The notes beneath the pieces are model-generated. The model was not told the DNA's origin and searched no databases. It saw nothing but the letters and a program-made list of their open reading frames with translations. Below are positions 5,278 through 6,704 of a DNA stretch of 6,704 nucleotides, piece by piece; position 1 is the stretch's first letter, and the number at the start of each line of letters is the position of its first letter. Made by a program: the position numbers and the translations under genes. Origin of the DNA: Methanobacteriota archaeon (GTDB taxonomy: Archaea; Thermoplasmatota; Poseidoniia; Poseidoniales; Poseidoniaceae). Where the stretch lies: contig JABJFP010000125.1 in assembly GCA_018662715.1 (NCBI GenBank), positions 1 through 6,704 on the forward strand, written 5' to 3'.

Positions 5278-6704
5278 CGGTTTCCACCTCCGTTTCAAAT
5301 CCAGAAGTCATATCCATTTCAGGGGCAGCCTCTCCCGTGAATGGAAGCGTACCAATTTCAATGGAAGCAGGTCCAAGCAAAGAAGACAAATCCAGCCCAT
5401 CATCAGCCAAATCGTTGAGCAAACGTGCCGGGTCGCCGAGATCCCGTTCAATGCGAATACTCTTGATTTCTGCGTCGGTTAATCGACCGTATAGGTTGCC
5501 GTACATCTTATCTGAGCGCTTGAGGAAGTACCATACTCCAATCATGATGATAAGGAAGTAAGAACCCATAACAACGAGATTTTCACTGTTCGCTGAGAGT
5601 TGTGGGGGCAAGCCAAGGATGATAGCCAACATACCAAGAACTGGAATTGATAGAATGATGGTCAATTGACGACGACCGTCTGCTAGTGCTTCAAAGTGGT
5701 CTGAATAAATCGTTGATATACCCTTTCTAGCACGCTGATAATCTTCGTGGATGAGGCGGAATTCTTCGCTGCTCTTCCAAGTCATTCGCCAGATCCACAA
5801 TGCACAGAGAATCAAAATTGTTGGGCCCCATACGGGAACTCCTTGTACTTCGTATCCGAATCCAAGATGGAATGCAAATCCGAAACTCAGGACGCCAGCA
5901 TATACTCCGCCCAATTGCCATTTTTCAGACTGTGTAGCCAGGCGAGTAAAGGCAAGGGATACGAGAGCAGCAACAATACATGCAACAAAGGCAATTGAGA
6001 GACCAGGCGAGGAAGATTTAACTTCTTCCGGTTCCAATTTTTGGTCATTGGCTTCAACATTACCGTCTCCAGCATAGATGGAATCAAGCGAGATATTACA
6101 ATCAACTTGAGAATTAACTTCCCACCAATCAATTGTCGCCGGCATGATGGTCCATTCCAGGTCGATTTCTTGACCAGCGGTAAGTACCGGAATCATACTA
6201 CCGTCACCATACCTTTCAGGAGTTGAGAGGATTGTTATGTCTTCGCCACAGTCTAATTGTACCGACACACCGAGGGCGATTGCGGTGCCTCTATTCTTCA
6301 CTGTAACGATGTAGGTCTCTTCTTCCCCTTCGTAGAGGACATCGGAGGCAGGCCCGCTTTCCATGATTGCAGGGTCGGCGAAAACAGCAAGTTCATACGT
6401 GAATGTTGCTTTCTCGGAGACGGTGTATCCAACATTCTCGTCCGGATGGTACAATCGCATGCTTAAATCCCATCCGTCACCTGGGAGGATGTCGCCATTT
6501 GGCGGGGTGACCATGAGTAAAATAGGTTCAGTGGTGACATAGGCACTTCGAGTTGGGAGTGAGATCCGAGATTCTGCTCCGAGCGACTCTATGCCACATT
6601 CTTGTGTCAAGTCAAGAGGATATTCGGTATCATCTACGACAATAGCAAACGACCATGGATGCAGGGTCGCATCCTGTCCCAGCGATGTAAAGTCCAGTAA
6701 ACGC
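5270..6704 (-). CDS. Unrecognised membrane protein with extracellular beta-domains, 5' end missing
   Basis: The frame stays open to the right edge, so the start is outside; at least 477 residues are visible, numbered here from the edge. Residues 1-225 are beta-rich and probably extracellular, including a CARDB/Ig-like segment (about 124-195; EETYIVTVKNRGTAIALGVSVQLDCG) and cysteines near 36, 152 and 202. Five predicted membrane helices follow (about 235-253, 264-282, 291-307, 347-365, 376-394), with a charged cytoplasmic loop between helices 3 and 4. The C-terminal tail (about 395-477) is polar and acidic and is predicted cytoplasmic. Its end overlaps the next gene by 8 nt, so the two are likely made together; the tail could dock the soluble partner. 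I know no named family with this layout. Surface adhesion, envelope or archaellum-anchoring roles are all guesses. A TTG at 6608-6610 is only an internal codon, because 31 further in-frame codons precede it. Confidence 0.8.
   Translation of the reverse strand, partial: RLLDFTSLGQDATLHPWSFAIVVDDTEYPLDLTQECGIESLGAESRISLPTRSAYVTTEPILLMVTPPNGDILPGDGWDLSMRLYHPDENVGYTVSEKATFTYELAVFADPAIMESGPASDVLYEGEEETYIVTVKNRGTAIALGVSVQLDCGEDITILSTPERYGDGSMIPVLTAGQEIDLEWTIMPATIDWWEVNSQVDCNISLDSIYAGDGNVEANDQKLEPEEVKSSSPGLSIAFVACIVAALVSLAFTRLATQSEKWQLGGVYAGVLSFGFAFHLGFGYEVQGVPVWGPTILILCALWIWRMTWKSSEEFRLIHEDYQRARKGISTIYSDHFEALADGRRQLTIILSIPVLGMLAIILGLPPQLSANSENLVVMGSYFLIIMIGVWYFLKRSDKMYGNLYGRLTDAEIKSIRIERDLGDPARLLNDLADDGLDLSSLLGPASIEIGTLPFTGEAAPEMDMTSGFETEVETDV

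Noticed and set aside
5278..5298. TTG start at 5298 for the soluble helical/beta protein
   Set aside because: The GGAGGT ribosome binding site lies inside this extension and points to the ATG at 5275-5277.
1..6704. CRISPR array, tRNA/rRNA, insertion sequence or prophage genes
   Set aside because: No regular spaced repeats, cloverleaf-like or rRNA-like segments, transposase motifs or terminal inverted repeats were seen; the gene run is continuous. The phage-like beta repeat in flaF is in frame within a normal operon gene.

Overview
All genes in this window lie on the minus strand, so biological order runs from high to low coordinates. The core is an archaellum (archaeal flagellum) operon in the standard euryarchaeal order: two tandem archaellins (flaB1, flaB2), a FlaD/E-like protein, FlaF-like and FlaG-like pseudoperiplasmic proteins, the RecA-like ATP-binding protein FlaH, and the first 97 codons of the motor ATPase FlaI, cut by the left edge. 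flaJ would be expected just outside on that side. The flaD-to-flaI order, the class III signal segments of the archaellins and the FlaH Walker motifs support this well.

Upstream (right side) are two genes I cannot name. One is a large protein with extracellular beta-domains and five predicted membrane segments, cut by the right edge. It overlaps by 8 nt a soluble protein with a helical/coiled-coil N-terminal half and Ig/NEW3-like beta-domains. They run in the same direction as the archaellum genes, with only a short gap before flaB1, so a link to motility or the cell surface is possible but unproven.

The organism is an archaeon. Moderate G+C, clear Shine-Dalgarno sequences, divergent FlaD/E, F and G proteins, and acidic proteins rich in small residues fit a marine Thermoplasmatota-type lineage (Marine Group II/III, Poseidoniia). 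That assignment is inference.

Layout: flaI start (1-293), flaH (309-1043), flaG (1033-1527), flaF with an insert (1537-2193), flaD/E (2194-3048), hairpin gap (3049-3090), flaB2 (3091-3675), flaB1 (3672-4274), leader with two inverted repeats and an A/T-rich tract (4275-4332), soluble helical/beta protein (4333-5277), membrane protein (5270-6704). Genes are packed with 4-11 nt overlaps or short gaps. No stretch over 300 bases lacks a gene, and I see no RNA gene, CRISPR or mobile element.

The most unusual points are a GxGY-type beta-repeat insert inside the FlaF stator-like protein; a conserved cysteine pair with complete absence of N-glycosylation sequons in both mature archaellins; atypical prepilin-peptidase sites; a perfect hairpin between the archaellins and the low-copy motor genes, with an 11-nt arm repeated inside flaB2; and the unnamed two-gene module upstream.
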